Origin: Candidatus Kuenenia stuttgartensis
GTDB taxonomy: Bacteria; Planctomycetota; Planctomycetia; Pirellulales; UBA1268
Direction: 5' to 3'
Assembly: GCA_943332855.1 (NCBI GenBank)
Contig: CALQRA010000007.1
Span: forward strand, 1 to 47,077
Length of the DNA: 47,077 nucleotides
Under the pieces are notes generated by a model. That model saw only the letters and a program-made list of their open reading frames with translations, ran no database searches and was not told where the DNA came from. The position numbers were made by a program, and so were the translations under genes. This document shows positions 1-7,975 of this stretch, piece by piece. The first letter of the stretch is position 1, and each line of letters begins with the position of its first letter.

Positions 1-1074
1 GTTGTTGTCGTTGAACATGTGCCATTGGCTGCCGTACCCGTCGACCGGGCGCGAGGCGCCGGTGGCGAGCTGGAGGACGTAGAGGGGGGGCGCCCCGACG
101 ACGAACATCCGCAGCGACCTCGACCCCCATTCACCGATGATGTCCCCGGAGGGATTCCCCTCGAGGATGATGCCGGTGATCGCGGCGACACCGAACACAG
201 GGAGGGCGTAACGCCCCTCACCAAGTGGCTTGCAATCGGAGAAGAACGTGCCGAGGTCGGTCGGTGTCACGCTCTGTTGCCACGCCGTCTGCATCGTCGT
301 GTCGAAGCCGGTGTTCGCCATCAGGGCGCCGGCACCGAAAGCGGCGGTCAGGCAGACGAGGCTGTCGCACGAATAGAAATTGCGGTAGTCCTCGACGACC
401 TTGTAACCCGACCTTGCCAGGCGGGGATAGCCGCTGTGGGCCCAGGGGGGCTCACGATCCGCGACCCCATCGATCCCGTCGCTGGACAGCCGGGGAAGGG
501 AATAGATCGGATCGGCCGCCGGGGCCAGCCTGGCGACGAGCATCGTCGTCACGTCGCGGCTCCCGGAGAGCGGTTGCTCCGTCCGCCAACCGCCGATCAG
601 TTCCACGCGTCCCGGCCCCGCTGGAGCATGGGCTTCGGCGATCGACTGCGTCTCGAGCATCGCTTCGATCCAGGCCCCGGCCGTCCCGGGAGAGTAGCGC
701 ACGATGAGTCGCTGCCGGCGGGGCTGGGAGAGATTCGGGCTGGTGGGGATCACGCCTGGCACAAGCGGTTCGGCCGGCGGTTCGACCCACGCCGATTCGA
801 TCACCCCCTGCCCCGATGAACGGTCTGCGAAATCGGGCTCCACGACCCTCGCCAAGGGCCATTCGGCTGCCACCGAAGCCCGGGTCTCACGCCACAACTC
901 CCGCGGATCGGTGTCGGGGATGAACATGCCCCCCGCTTCCATCGTCGCAGCCGAACGCTCCTCGGCCCACAACGCCCCTTCTCCGGCGCCGCTGGCAAGG
1001 AGCAACAGACACCCCAGGGCCACGCCCCGTAAAGGGCGGCAGCGGGCGCGACGGTGGCGGAGCGGTGGACGCAT
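1..1074 (-). CDS. PAP2-family phosphatase-like secreted/membrane protein, 3' truncated by window edge
   Basis: The frame is open from an ATG at 1074 to the left edge (358 codons, no stop), so the C-terminus is missing. The N-terminus is a basic stretch followed by a hydrophobic segment (about residues 17-37), which looks like a signal peptide or anchor. Further on, the DYRNFYS..L and ANT segments and the block ending SRPVDGYGSQWHMFNDNN resemble the region of PAP2 (type 2 phosphatidic acid phosphatase) proteins just before the PSGH/VSGHA catalytic motif; that motif would lie outside the window. PAP2 proteins dephosphorylate lipid or polyprenyl phosphates at the membrane. It lies 80 bp downstream of the HlyD-type gene on the same strand and may be its operon partner. 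The family call is moderate because the catalytic motifs are not in view. Confidence 0.68.
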   Translation of the reverse strand, partial: MRPPLRHRRARCRPLRGVALGCLLLLASGAGEGALWAEERSAATMEAGGMFIPDTDPRELWRETRASVAAEWPLARVVEPDFADRSSGQGVIESAWVEPPAEPLVPGVIPTSPNLSQPRRQRLIVRYSPGTAGAWIEAMLETQSIAEAHAPAGPGRVELIGGWRTEQPLSGSRDVTTMLVARLAPAADPIYSLPRLSSDGIDGVADREPPWAHSGYPRLARSGYKVVEDYRNFYSCDSLVCLTAAFGAGALMANTGFDTTMQTAWQQSVTPTDLGTFFSDCKPLGEGRYALPVFGVAAITGIILEGNPSGDIIGEWGSRSLRMFVVGAPPLYVLQLATGASRPVDGYGSQWHMFNDNN

Positions 1075-1154
1075 GGGGCGCGGAGTCTTTCAACCCCCGC
1101 CAGGTCTGGCAAGCCTGGAATCGGTCCGGCCGAACGCCGGAAGCCCCAGCCTGC

Positions 1155-2366
1155 TCAACGTCCCCCGTTGTTCCCAGCTGGGCTTTCTTCCCCTCCCTGC
1201 CCTGTCCTCCCCGCACCGTCATCAGCCTCGATGAACACATCGACCTGTTGCCCGACGAAGAGCCTCTTTCCGCTACCAGAAGGACCGTCTCGTTCGGGAG
1301 AGCAGTCGTAGATGACCTGGAGGACGCGGGTATCCACCCGCTCCGAGTTGTCCCCCGTGAGCGACTTCTTGGGGACGACGAACGGCTCGACCCGGACAAA
1401 GGCGAGCGTGTATTCGGTGCCGGCGCTCCCCCGCGGGACTGCACGGGCTGCGAACGCCGGATCGAAGCGGTCGATCTCGAACTCGTCGATGTCGACTCGC
1501 ACATGGAGCCGATCGACGTTCCCGAGAACGATCAGCGGCTGTCCCGGCGGGGCACCGACAAACTCCCCGGGCCGGACGTTGACTTGCAGCACCGCGCCGG
1601 CCACGAATGACCGCACGGTGAGCCGATCGAGGTCGATCTCCATCTTGGCGAGGTCGGCCTCCGCCTTGAGAACGGCGGCCCGCGACACATCGCGGTCGTA
1701 ATTCCACGACCCCGCTTCACGGAGGGCAAGCTCCGCCTCGGCCTTCTGAAGGGCCGCGCGAGCGAAGGCATCGGCCTCGCGTTTCTCGATCGCGTCCTGC
1801 TCGGTGATCACCTGCTTGGCAAACAGATCCTCGGCCCTCCGCAGGGCGTCGGCAGCCGCGATCCCGGCGGCCTTGGCTTCATTGACGGTGGCCACCAGCG
1901 GCGGAATCGTTTCCAGACGGGGCTCCGCCTCGAGGCGGATCAATTCACTTCGGGCCTGCGACACCGCCGCCTTCCGCACCTCCAACTCGCCGCGCAGATC
2001 CCGGTCGTCAAGGCGGAACAGCGGCGTTCCCCCCTCGATCCTGTCGCCGACCTTCACGAGCACCTCAACGACGACCCCTGGAGTCGCGGAACCGACGGCA
2101 ATGTTCTCCGACTGCGCCTCGACAATCCCGGAACAGGCGAGGGTCGCGGCGAACGGGCTCCGCGGTGGCATGGCCGGCGGGGCCGGTGAGTGCTCCACCC
2201 GTCGGGTGCTCCAGACAAACCAACCGGCGAACGCCGCCAGCGCCACAGCCACCAAGGGGAGAGCGATCTGTGTCGCCAGATCGGCGATGCTCCTGGGGCG
2301 TTCAAGGCGGTGTTGGATCGGTGCGGGTGGGGCAGACTCCGCGGTGTGGGCCAGAGAATCGTTCAT
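1155..2366 (-). CDS. HlyD/DevB-type periplasmic adaptor (membrane fusion protein) of an ABC exporter
   Basis: This 403-residue protein has one N-terminal membrane helix (about residues 28-50), a biotinyl-lipoyl-like strand pair around VGDRIEGGTPLFRLDDRDL, and a long Ala/Glu-rich coiled-coil hairpin (about 120-250). A second lipoyl half and a beta-barrel region follow (LTVRSFVAGAVLQV, RPGEFV). This is the layout of DevB/MacA/HlyD adaptors, which bridge an inner-membrane ABC exporter to the outer envelope. I chose the ATG at 2366 because it lies just after the stop of the upstream ATPase gene (2377), 10 nt away; an in-frame start at 2471 would overlap that gene. The substrate of the exporter cannot be told from sequence. 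Confidence 0.88.
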   Translation of the reverse strand: MNDSLAHTAESAPPAPIQHRLERPRSIADLATQIALPLVAVALAAFAGWFVWSTRRVEHSPAPPAMPPRSPFAATLACSGIVEAQSENIAVGSATPGVVVEVLVKVGDRIEGGTPLFRLDDRDLRGELEVRKAAVSQARSELIRLEAEPRLETIPPLVATVNEAKAAGIAAADALRRAEDLFAKQVITEQDAIEKREADAFARAALQKAEAELALREAGSWNYDRDVSRAAVLKAEADLAKMEIDLDRLTVRSFVAGAVLQVNVRPGEFVGAPPGQPLIVLGNVDRLHVRVDIDEFEIDRFDPAFAARAVPRGSAGTEYTLAFVRVEPFVVPKKSLTGDNSERVDTRVLQVIYDCSPERDGPSGSGKRLFVGQQVDVFIEADDGAGRTGQGGEESPAGNNGGR

Positions 2367-2376
2367 GGATGCCTTC

Positions 2377-3117
2377 CTACGTGTGGTGCGGGGGTGCACC
2401 AATCGCTCCCCTTCTGCGGGCCTCGATCGAAACGATCTGACCGTCCTCCATCGTCGCAATCCGGTCGGCATAGGGATAGACCCGCTGGTCGTGGGTGACG
2501 ACGATCACGACCCTGTCCGGGCGGACTGCAAGCCCGGCGATCAGCTCCATGGTGATCCGACCATTCTCCGCATCGAGGGCGCTGGTCGGCTCGTCGCAGA
2601 TCAGAAGGCGGGGCTGGTGGACGAGTGCCCGGGCGATCGCCACGCGCTGCTGCTGACCGCCGGAAAGCTCGCTCGGCAGATTCGTCAGCCGGCCCCCGAG
2701 CCCGAGCCGGTCGAGGAGGGCGGCCGCCTTCGGGAGGGCCCTTGCCCGTGACCAGCCGGCGATGATCAGCGGCACCGCCGCGTTCTCCACGGCCGTGAGG
2801 GCGGGAAGGAGATTGTACGACTGGAAGATGAAGCCAACATTCGAGCGGCGGAACCGCACCCGCGCCGCCGGTGACATGGCGCCAAGATCGTGGCCGAGGA
2901 CCTGCACCTCTCCTCCGGTGGGCTGGAGGGTGCCGGCGATGATCGAGACGAGCGTCGTCTTTCCGCATCCGCTCGGGCCGACGAGCATCAGCAACTCGCC
3001 GTGGGGAATGTCGAGGTTGACGCCGCGCAGCGCCCGCGTCACGGCATCGCCAGAGCCGAAGTCGCGAGTCACGCCCCGGACCTGGACGGCGGACGACTGG
3101 GGGACGGTGGGGGGCAT
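2377..3117 (-). CDS. ABC exporter ATP-binding protein, DevA/LolD/MacB type
   Basis: This 246-residue ATPase has a Walker A (GPSGCGKTT), a Q-loop (FIFQSYNLLPALTAVEN), the signature LSGGQQQRVAIARAL, a Walker B (LLICDEPTSALD) and an H-loop (VTHD). The Q-loop and LSGGQQQR wording is typical of the LolD/MacB/DevA group, which powers FtsX-type permeases by mechanotransmission and does not itself move substrate through a channel. It sits between the permease gene (31-bp gap) and the adaptor gene (10-bp gap) on the same strand, so the three form one exporter operon. Length is normal for the group. Confidence 0.93.
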   Translation of the reverse strand: MPPTVPQSSAVQVRGVTRDFGSGDAVTRALRGVNLDIPHGELLMLVGPSGCGKTTLVSIIAGTLQPTGGEVQVLGHDLGAMSPAARVRFRRSNVGFIFQSYNLLPALTAVENAAVPLIIAGWSRARALPKAAALLDRLGLGGRLTNLPSELSGGQQQRVAIARALVHQPRLLICDEPTSALDAENGRITMELIAGLAVRPDRVVIVVTHDQRVYPYADRIATMEDGQIVSIEARRRGAIGAPPHHT

Positions 3118-3148
3118 CGGGATTCACCCGTGACGGCAAGGATGGGGG

Positions 3149-4285
3149 TCAGCCCCGGAACACGATCGCCGGATCGACGATGAACACCCGGCGAATAGAA
3201 AGGAGGCTCGCCAAGAGCACGATCAGAAAGACCGCCACGCCCGTGATCACGAGCACCTGCCAGGGCATGTAGAACGAGAGCTTCGAAAACGATCGCGTGC
3301 TCCATCCGAACAGCGCTGCGAGGCCGACGCCGACGCCGAGCCCGACGAGCCCCACGTGGAGGGCCTGGGCGAGGACCATGAGCAGGATCGTGCCGTTGCC
3401 GGTGCCCATCGCCTTGAGGGCCCCGAACTGACGGAGATTCTCCACGATGAACAGGTAGAACGTCTGCCCCGCGATGGCCGTACCGACGAGAAACCCGAGC
3501 CCCACCGTGATGCCGAAATTGATCGGAATCCCGGTGTTGCGCAGATAGTAGCGAATCGTCTTGGCGAGGAAGTCGTCGCGTGAGAGCGCCTGGAGCCCGG
3601 TCTGGGCGCTGATCCGCCCGGCCAACTCCGCCGCGGCGACGCCGGGGGCCGGTTCGGCGAGGACAAACGACAGCACCTTGCGCTCCGGCGGCGCGAACCG
3701 GATGGCCTGGGAGTATCGCGTGTAGACCACCGCAAAGCTCTGAAAGGTCTTGCGGGCCTTGGCGAGGCCGACGATCACCGCCCGCCGGTCGTTCATCTCG
3801 ATGATCCGCCCACGCTGGAACGGTTCGTCCGGCCAGAGCTTCCGGTATCCGACGATGTCCATGATCACCGCGTCGGGGGCACGGAGGTCGTCAATGCTCC
3901 CCTCGATCATGTTCAGCGGAGCGCCGATAAACGTGGCGTCGTCGAGGCCGAGGAGGATCACCTGCTCATAGGAGCCCCCTTCGAGCCTGGCCCGGGCGAT
4001 CCCTTTGTAGAGCCGGACGGCCCAGTCGACGCCCGGAACCCCGCGGACGCGGTAGAGGTGGGTATCGGCCATCGGTTTGACGTCGTCGACGTATTTCACC
4101 TTCGGGTCCATCACCCAGACACCCGCCCCCTCGACATCGAGGATCTGGCTGACCGTCAGGGCCATCAATCCACAGAAGATCGACGACTGCTGGGCGATGA
4201 GGAGCGCGGCGAAGGCGACGCCGAACACGATGCCGAGATACTTGGCACGGTTCCCGATCAGCATTTTCCAGGCGATCCAAAGCAT
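3149..4285 (-). CDS. FtsX-family ABC exporter permease, DevC type
   Basis: This 378-residue protein has a first membrane helix at about residues 15-37, a large extracytoplasmic domain (about 40-250), and three further helices near 258-282, 305-330 and 345-370. That four-helix layout with a big first loop is the FtsX/MacB_PCD permease pattern. The motif ENLRQFGALKAMGTGN in the cytoplasmic loop after helix 2 matches the region that contacts the ATPase in DevC/MacB proteins. It is the first gene of the minus-strand exporter operon and is divergent from recQ, with 150 bp between the two starts, so this gap probably holds both promoters. Confidence 0.88.
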   Translation of the reverse strand: MLWIAWKMLIGNRAKYLGIVFGVAFAALLIAQQSSIFCGLMALTVSQILDVEGAGVWVMDPKVKYVDDVKPMADTHLYRVRGVPGVDWAVRLYKGIARARLEGGSYEQVILLGLDDATFIGAPLNMIEGSIDDLRAPDAVIMDIVGYRKLWPDEPFQRGRIIEMNDRRAVIVGLAKARKTFQSFAVVYTRYSQAIRFAPPERKVLSFVLAEPAPGVAAAELAGRISAQTGLQALSRDDFLAKTIRYYLRNTGIPINFGITVGLGFLVGTAIAGQTFYLFIVENLRQFGALKAMGTGNGTILLMVLAQALHVGLVGLGVGVGLAALFGWSTRSFSKLSFYMPWQVLVITGVAVFLIVLLASLLSIRRVFIVDPAIVFRG

Positions 4286-4435
4286 GGGCTGGAGTGTACC
4301 GGCCGGGCAGCCCGCATGGCATCACCCCGGCCACCAGCGGGAAACGTGCCGCGGACGAATCGTCCGACCCCGCTGACGCGCCTCGCGGGAAGGCTGTGGT
4401 ATTCTGCGACTCCGCAACCACGAGCAGGTATCCAC

Positions 4436-6325
4436 GTGCCAGGGCAGGCTGCCCCCCCACCGTCCGAGCCCTCCGGTCCGTCGTGCGGTGCATCGCCGCC
4501 GGTCGATCCGCGCATCACTTCAGTGCTCGCGCGTTGGTGGGGCTTCGACCAACTTCGCCCGCTCCAAGCGGAGGCGATCGCGGCGGCGCTCGATGGCCAC
4601 GATTCGGTCGTCGTCATGCCCACCGGCGGGGGCAAGAGCCTCTGCTACCAGCTACCGCCCCTGGTCGGGGAGGCCACCGACGTCGTCGTCTCGCCGCTGG
4701 TGGCGCTGATGAAGGACCAGGTCGACGCCCTCGAGGCGATCGGCTATCCCGCAGCCGCCCTCCACTCGCAGATGTCCCAGGAGGAGCGGTCGAACGTCCG
4801 CGACCGGCTTGCCGCCGGGGAGCTGCGGCTCCTGTTCACGGCGCCGGAGCGGCTCGTCAACAGCGGGCTCCTCGACCTCCTCGCCCGCGTCGGCGTGAAG
4901 CGATTCGCGATCGACGAGGCCCACTGCATCAGCCAGTGGGGGCATGACTTCCGCCCCGAATACCGGCAGCTCGCCCTCCTCCGCGACCGCTTCCCCGCGG
5001 CCAGCGTCCACGCCTTCACTGCCACCGCCACGCCACGCGTCCGGGCCGACATCGCCGCCCAGCTCCACCTCCGCTCGCCGCGGGTGCTCCTCGGGACTTT
5101 CGACCGGCCGAACCTCTGCTATCGCGTCGTTCCGCGCACCGACCGAATCGCACAGACGCTCACGACGCTCGGCCGCCACCGGGGCGAGGCCTCGATCGTC
5201 TACTGCATCTCGCGGAAGGAGACCGAGCAACTCGCCACCCGGCTCGCCGCCGAGGGGATCCTCGCCAAGCCGTACCACGCCGGACTCGACCCGACCAAGC
5301 GGCGCCGCACCCAGGAAGCGTTTGCCCGCGAGACGATCGACGTCGTCGTCGCGACCGTCGCCTTCGGCATGGGGATCGACCGCTCCGATGTCCGTCTCGT
5401 CCTCCACACCTCGCTCCCCAAGAGCCTCGAGGCCTACCAGCAGGAGACGGGGCGGGCCGGTCGCGATGGACTGGCGGCCGAGTGCGTCCTCCTCTACTCC
5501 TCCGCCGACGTCTTCAGCTGGGAATCGCTCGTCCGGAAGAGCGCCGGCGAATCGGATCTCGACCCCGACGAGCAGGAGCGACTGATCGCCGGACAACTCG
5601 AGCACCTCCATGCGATGCGCCGGTATGCCCAGGCCGCGCGCTGCCGGCACGCGGCCATCTCGGAGTATTTTGGGCAGGCCTACGGCGCCGAGCCCTGCGG
5701 GGCATGCGACGTGTGCCTCGGCGAGACGGAGAGCCTCCCCGATTCGACTGTCATGGCTCAGAAGCTGATCTCCTGCGTGGCCCGGGTCGGCGAACGGTTC
5801 GGGGTCCGTCATGTCTGCGAGGTCCTCCGTGGCGCGAAGACAGACGGGATCGTGCGCCACGGCCACGAACGGCTGTCGACGTTCGGGCTCCTCGCCACGA
5901 TCGACCAGCGGACGGCAGAGAACCTCGTCCATCAACTCCTCGATCAGGGCCTCCTCGCCCGCAGCCCCGGAGACCGTCCGGTGGTGTTGCTCAACGCCCT
6001 CTCCTGGGAGGTGATGCGTGGGCAACGGCCGGTGGTGCTCCTCGAGCCGCGCGCCGGCAGAGCGAAGGCCTCGAAAGCCGACGCCGACGACTGGCAGGGG
6101 GTCGACCGCGATCTCTTCGAGCGGCTCCGTTCCTGGCGGCGGCGGGTGGCCGAGGCCCGCGGCAAGCCGGCCTGGACGATCCTCGACGACAAGGCGCTGC
6201 GTGCAATTGCCCGCGACAAGCCGACGAGCCCGGCGGCCCTGCTGCGGGTGAAGGGGATCGGGGAGAAGCGTTTGGCCGATTTCGGGGACGCAATCCTCGA
6301 TCTCGTGGCCGGAAAGCCAGCCTGA
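4436..6325 (+). CDS. recQ: ATP-dependent DNA helicase RecQ
   Basis: This is a 3'-5' DNA helicase of recombination and repair. The GTG start at 4436 has AGCAGG upstream, clears the divergent permease gene and gives 629 residues, close to the usual ~610. Visible motifs in order are the Q-motif/0 region (FDQLRPLQAEAI), Walker A MPTGGGKSLCYQLP, motif II DEAHCISQWGHDFRPEY, motif III FTATATP, motif IV YCISRKE, motif V VVATVAFGMGID and motif VI QETGRAGRDG. The RecQ zinc-binding Cys set follows (RCRH and CGACDVC), then a winged helix and a C-terminal HRDC domain (WTILDDKALRAIA..VKGIGEKRLADFG). All key catalytic residues appear present. Confidence 0.96.
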   Translation: MPGQAAPPPSEPSGPSCGASPPVDPRITSVLARWWGFDQLRPLQAEAIAAALDGHDSVVVMPTGGGKSLCYQLPPLVGEATDVVVSPLVALMKDQVDALEAIGYPAAALHSQMSQEERSNVRDRLAAGELRLLFTAPERLVNSGLLDLLARVGVKRFAIDEAHCISQWGHDFRPEYRQLALLRDRFPAASVHAFTATATPRVRADIAAQLHLRSPRVLLGTFDRPNLCYRVVPRTDRIAQTLTTLGRHRGEASIVYCISRKETEQLATRLAAEGILAKPYHAGLDPTKRRRTQEAFARETIDVVVATVAFGMGIDRSDVRLVLHTSLPKSLEAYQQETGRAGRDGLAAECVLLYSSADVFSWESLVRKSAGESDLDPDEQERLIAGQLEHLHAMRRYAQAARCRHAAISEYFGQAYGAEPCGACDVCLGETESLPDSTVMAQKLISCVARVGERFGVRHVCEVLRGAKTDGIVRHGHERLSTFGLLATIDQRTAENLVHQLLDQGLLARSPGDRPVVLLNALSWEVMRGQRPVVLLEPRAGRAKASKADADDWQGVDRDLFERLRSWRRRVAEARGKPAWTILDDKALRAIARDKPTSPAALLRVKGIGEKRLADFGDAILDLVAGKPA

Positions 6326-6404
6326 AGGCGTGAGTCGCCGGCGGATCTTTCGATTGGGGAAGTCGCGCTCTGCGATCGGGGCGCTGTCTGCCACAATTGA
6401 CACG

Positions 6405-7202
6405 ATGGGAAGCCCGATCCGCACCCTCGTCGCCGCTGCCGCCTCCAGGCTCGGGTATTTCGCGTCGAAACGCACGGCGATGGCCGAGCTGCGCCGGGTC
6501 GTCGATCTCCTCCGGCCTGTCGATGCGGGCCATCGGCTTGTGCGGATCGGTGGTGACGGCGACGGCGGGTATCTCCTCCCCAATGATCTCGACGGAATCA
6601 CCGCCTGTTTCTCCCCCGGCGTCGACCGGCAGGCGACCTTCGAGAACGCGCTGGCCGGGCGCGGTATCGGCTCCCACCTCGCCGATCGCTCCGTCGCCGC
6701 CGCGCCCGCCGGGTGCTCACCGTTGAGCTTCGAGCCGGTCTTCCTCGGCACCTTCGACGGCGCGGGCACGACCACGCTCGGGAGCTGGGTGGGGCGGCAC
6801 GCCCCCGCCGATGCGGGCGACCTGCTCCTCCAGATGGACATCGAGGGGGCCGAATACGGCGTGATCGACAACGCCGAGTGTTCCCTGCTGCGCCGATTCC
6901 GGATCCTCGTCATCGAGTTCCACCACCTCGACGCGCTCGGCCAGCCGTTCGCCTGCCACCGCATCAGCGAGGCGCTGGAGAAGCTGCGCCTCGATTTCGT
7001 CCCGGTCCACCTCCATCCCAACAACTATGCCGGGATCGTCCGCATCGGTGGCTTCCCGGTGCCGCCGCTCCTCGAGGTGACCTTCCTGCGGAAGGACCGC
7101 TGCCAGTCGGCTCGGCCGCGGACCGACTTCCCCCATTCGCTCGACCGCGACAACGTCCCCCGGAAACGTTCAGCCGTGCTGCCACGGGAGTGGTACGCGT
7201 GA
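6405..7202 (+). CDS. FkbM-like SAM-dependent methyltransferase
   Basis: This 265-residue soluble protein carries DGDGGYLLP near residue 50, FSPGVDRQATFE, and the acidic block LLQMDIEGAEYGVID followed by LVIEFHHLD. DGGY, the DIEGAE motif and the later FHH are features of FkbM/Methyltransf_21 proteins, which methylate hydroxyls on sugars or other small molecules. It starts 79 bp after recQ. A GTG at 6330 in the same frame would give a 290-residue form; I prefer the ATG at 6405 because the family domain begins soon after it and the upstream residues look non-conserved. The substrate is unknown. Confidence 0.72.
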   Translation: MGSPIRTLVAAAASRLGYFASKRTAMAELRRVVDLLRPVDAGHRLVRIGGDGDGGYLLPNDLDGITACFSPGVDRQATFENALAGRGIGSHLADRSVAAAPAGCSPLSFEPVFLGTFDGAGTTTLGSWVGRHAPADAGDLLLQMDIEGAEYGVIDNAECSLLRRFRILVIEFHHLDALGQPFACHRISEALEKLRLDFVPVHLHPNNYAGIVRIGGFPVPPLLEVTFLRKDRCQSARPRTDFPHSLDRDNVPRKRSAVLPREWYA

Positions 7203-7221
7203 CGCGCCGGCCGACGGCGGA

Positions 7222-7935
7222 TCAGCCTTCGCCGAGGTAGGCCTCGCGGACGCGTCGGTCACCGGCGAGGTCCCTGCCCGGGCCGGAGAGGGTGATCCGG
7301 CCGGTCTCGAGGACATAGCCACGATCGGCGAGCTTGAGGGCCGCCCGGGCGTTCTGTTCGACGAGGACGACGGCGATCCCGCGCTTCGCGAGGCTGCCGA
7401 TGACCTCGAAGATCTTCTGCACGATCAGCGGGGCAAGTCCCAGCGATGGCTCGTCGAGGAGGAGGAGCTTGGGCCGGCCGATGAGGGCCCGGGCCAGCGC
7501 CAGCATCTGCTGCTCGCCGCCGGAGAGTGTCCCCCCCATTTGGCTCATCCGCGCGCCGAGGACGGGAAACAGGCTGCAAGCCTCGTCGATGTCGCGGGCC
7601 ACCATCGCCCGGTCGGTCTGCGTGAAGCCGCCGAGTTGGAGATTCTCCCGCACCGAGAGCCGGGGAAAGATCCGGCGCCCCTCCGGGGCATGACCGATGC
7701 CGAGCCGGGCGATCGCGTGGGTCGGGAGGCCGGTGATCGGACGGCCGGCAAACGAGATCGCTCCCCGACGCGCTGGCACGACGCCGGAGATCGCCATCAG
7801 GAGCGACGTCTTCCCGGCGCCGTTGGCGCCGATGATCGCCACCGTCTCCCCCTCGGCGACCTCGATCGACACTCCATCGAGCGCCCGGATCGGGCCATAC
7901 CCCGCTTCGAGTTCCTTCACTTCCAGGATCGGCAT
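7222..7935 (-). CDS. livF: Branched-chain amino acid ABC transporter ATP-binding protein LivF
   Basis: This 237-residue ATPase has a Walker A (GANGAGKTSLL), the LivF-type RLGIGHAPEGRRIFP block, the signature LSGGEQQMLALARAL, a Walker B LLLLDEPSLGLAP and the H-loop equivalent VLVEQNA. The EGRRIF wording and the VEQNA ending separate LivF from LivG. I chose the ATG at 7935 because GGGGAG lies six nt upstream; ATG 7941 and a GTG at 7965 are in frame but poorly placed. It is the last gene of the liv operon and converges with the methyltransferase gene, leaving only 19 bp between the two stops. Confidence 0.95.
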   Translation of the reverse strand: MPILEVKELEAGYGPIRALDGVSIEVAEGETVAIIGANGAGKTSLLMAISGVVPARRGAISFAGRPITGLPTHAIARLGIGHAPEGRRIFPRLSVRENLQLGGFTQTDRAMVARDIDEACSLFPVLGARMSQMGGTLSGGEQQMLALARALIGRPKLLLLDEPSLGLAPLIVQKIFEVIGSLAKRGIAVVLVEQNARAALKLADRGYVLETGRITLSGPGRDLAGDRRVREAYLGEG

Positions 7936-7975
7936 CGCCATCTCCCCCTGCCCCGCTCCGGCCACGGGTTTTTTG

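Noticed and set aside
2366-2471. Longer N-terminus for the HlyD-type adaptor
   Set aside because: Would overlap the ATPase gene by 95 nt and adds Arg-rich residues without a fit to the family.
4652-7024. 790-codon minus-strand frame opposite recQ and the methyltransferase
   Set aside because: Composition is that of a complement shadow, and the plus-strand proteins have full motif sets.
7205-7219. Small hairpin (CGCCG/CGGCG) between the methyltransferase and livF stops
   Set aside because: Only five base pairs and no T tract, so a terminator cannot be supported although the convergent position is right.
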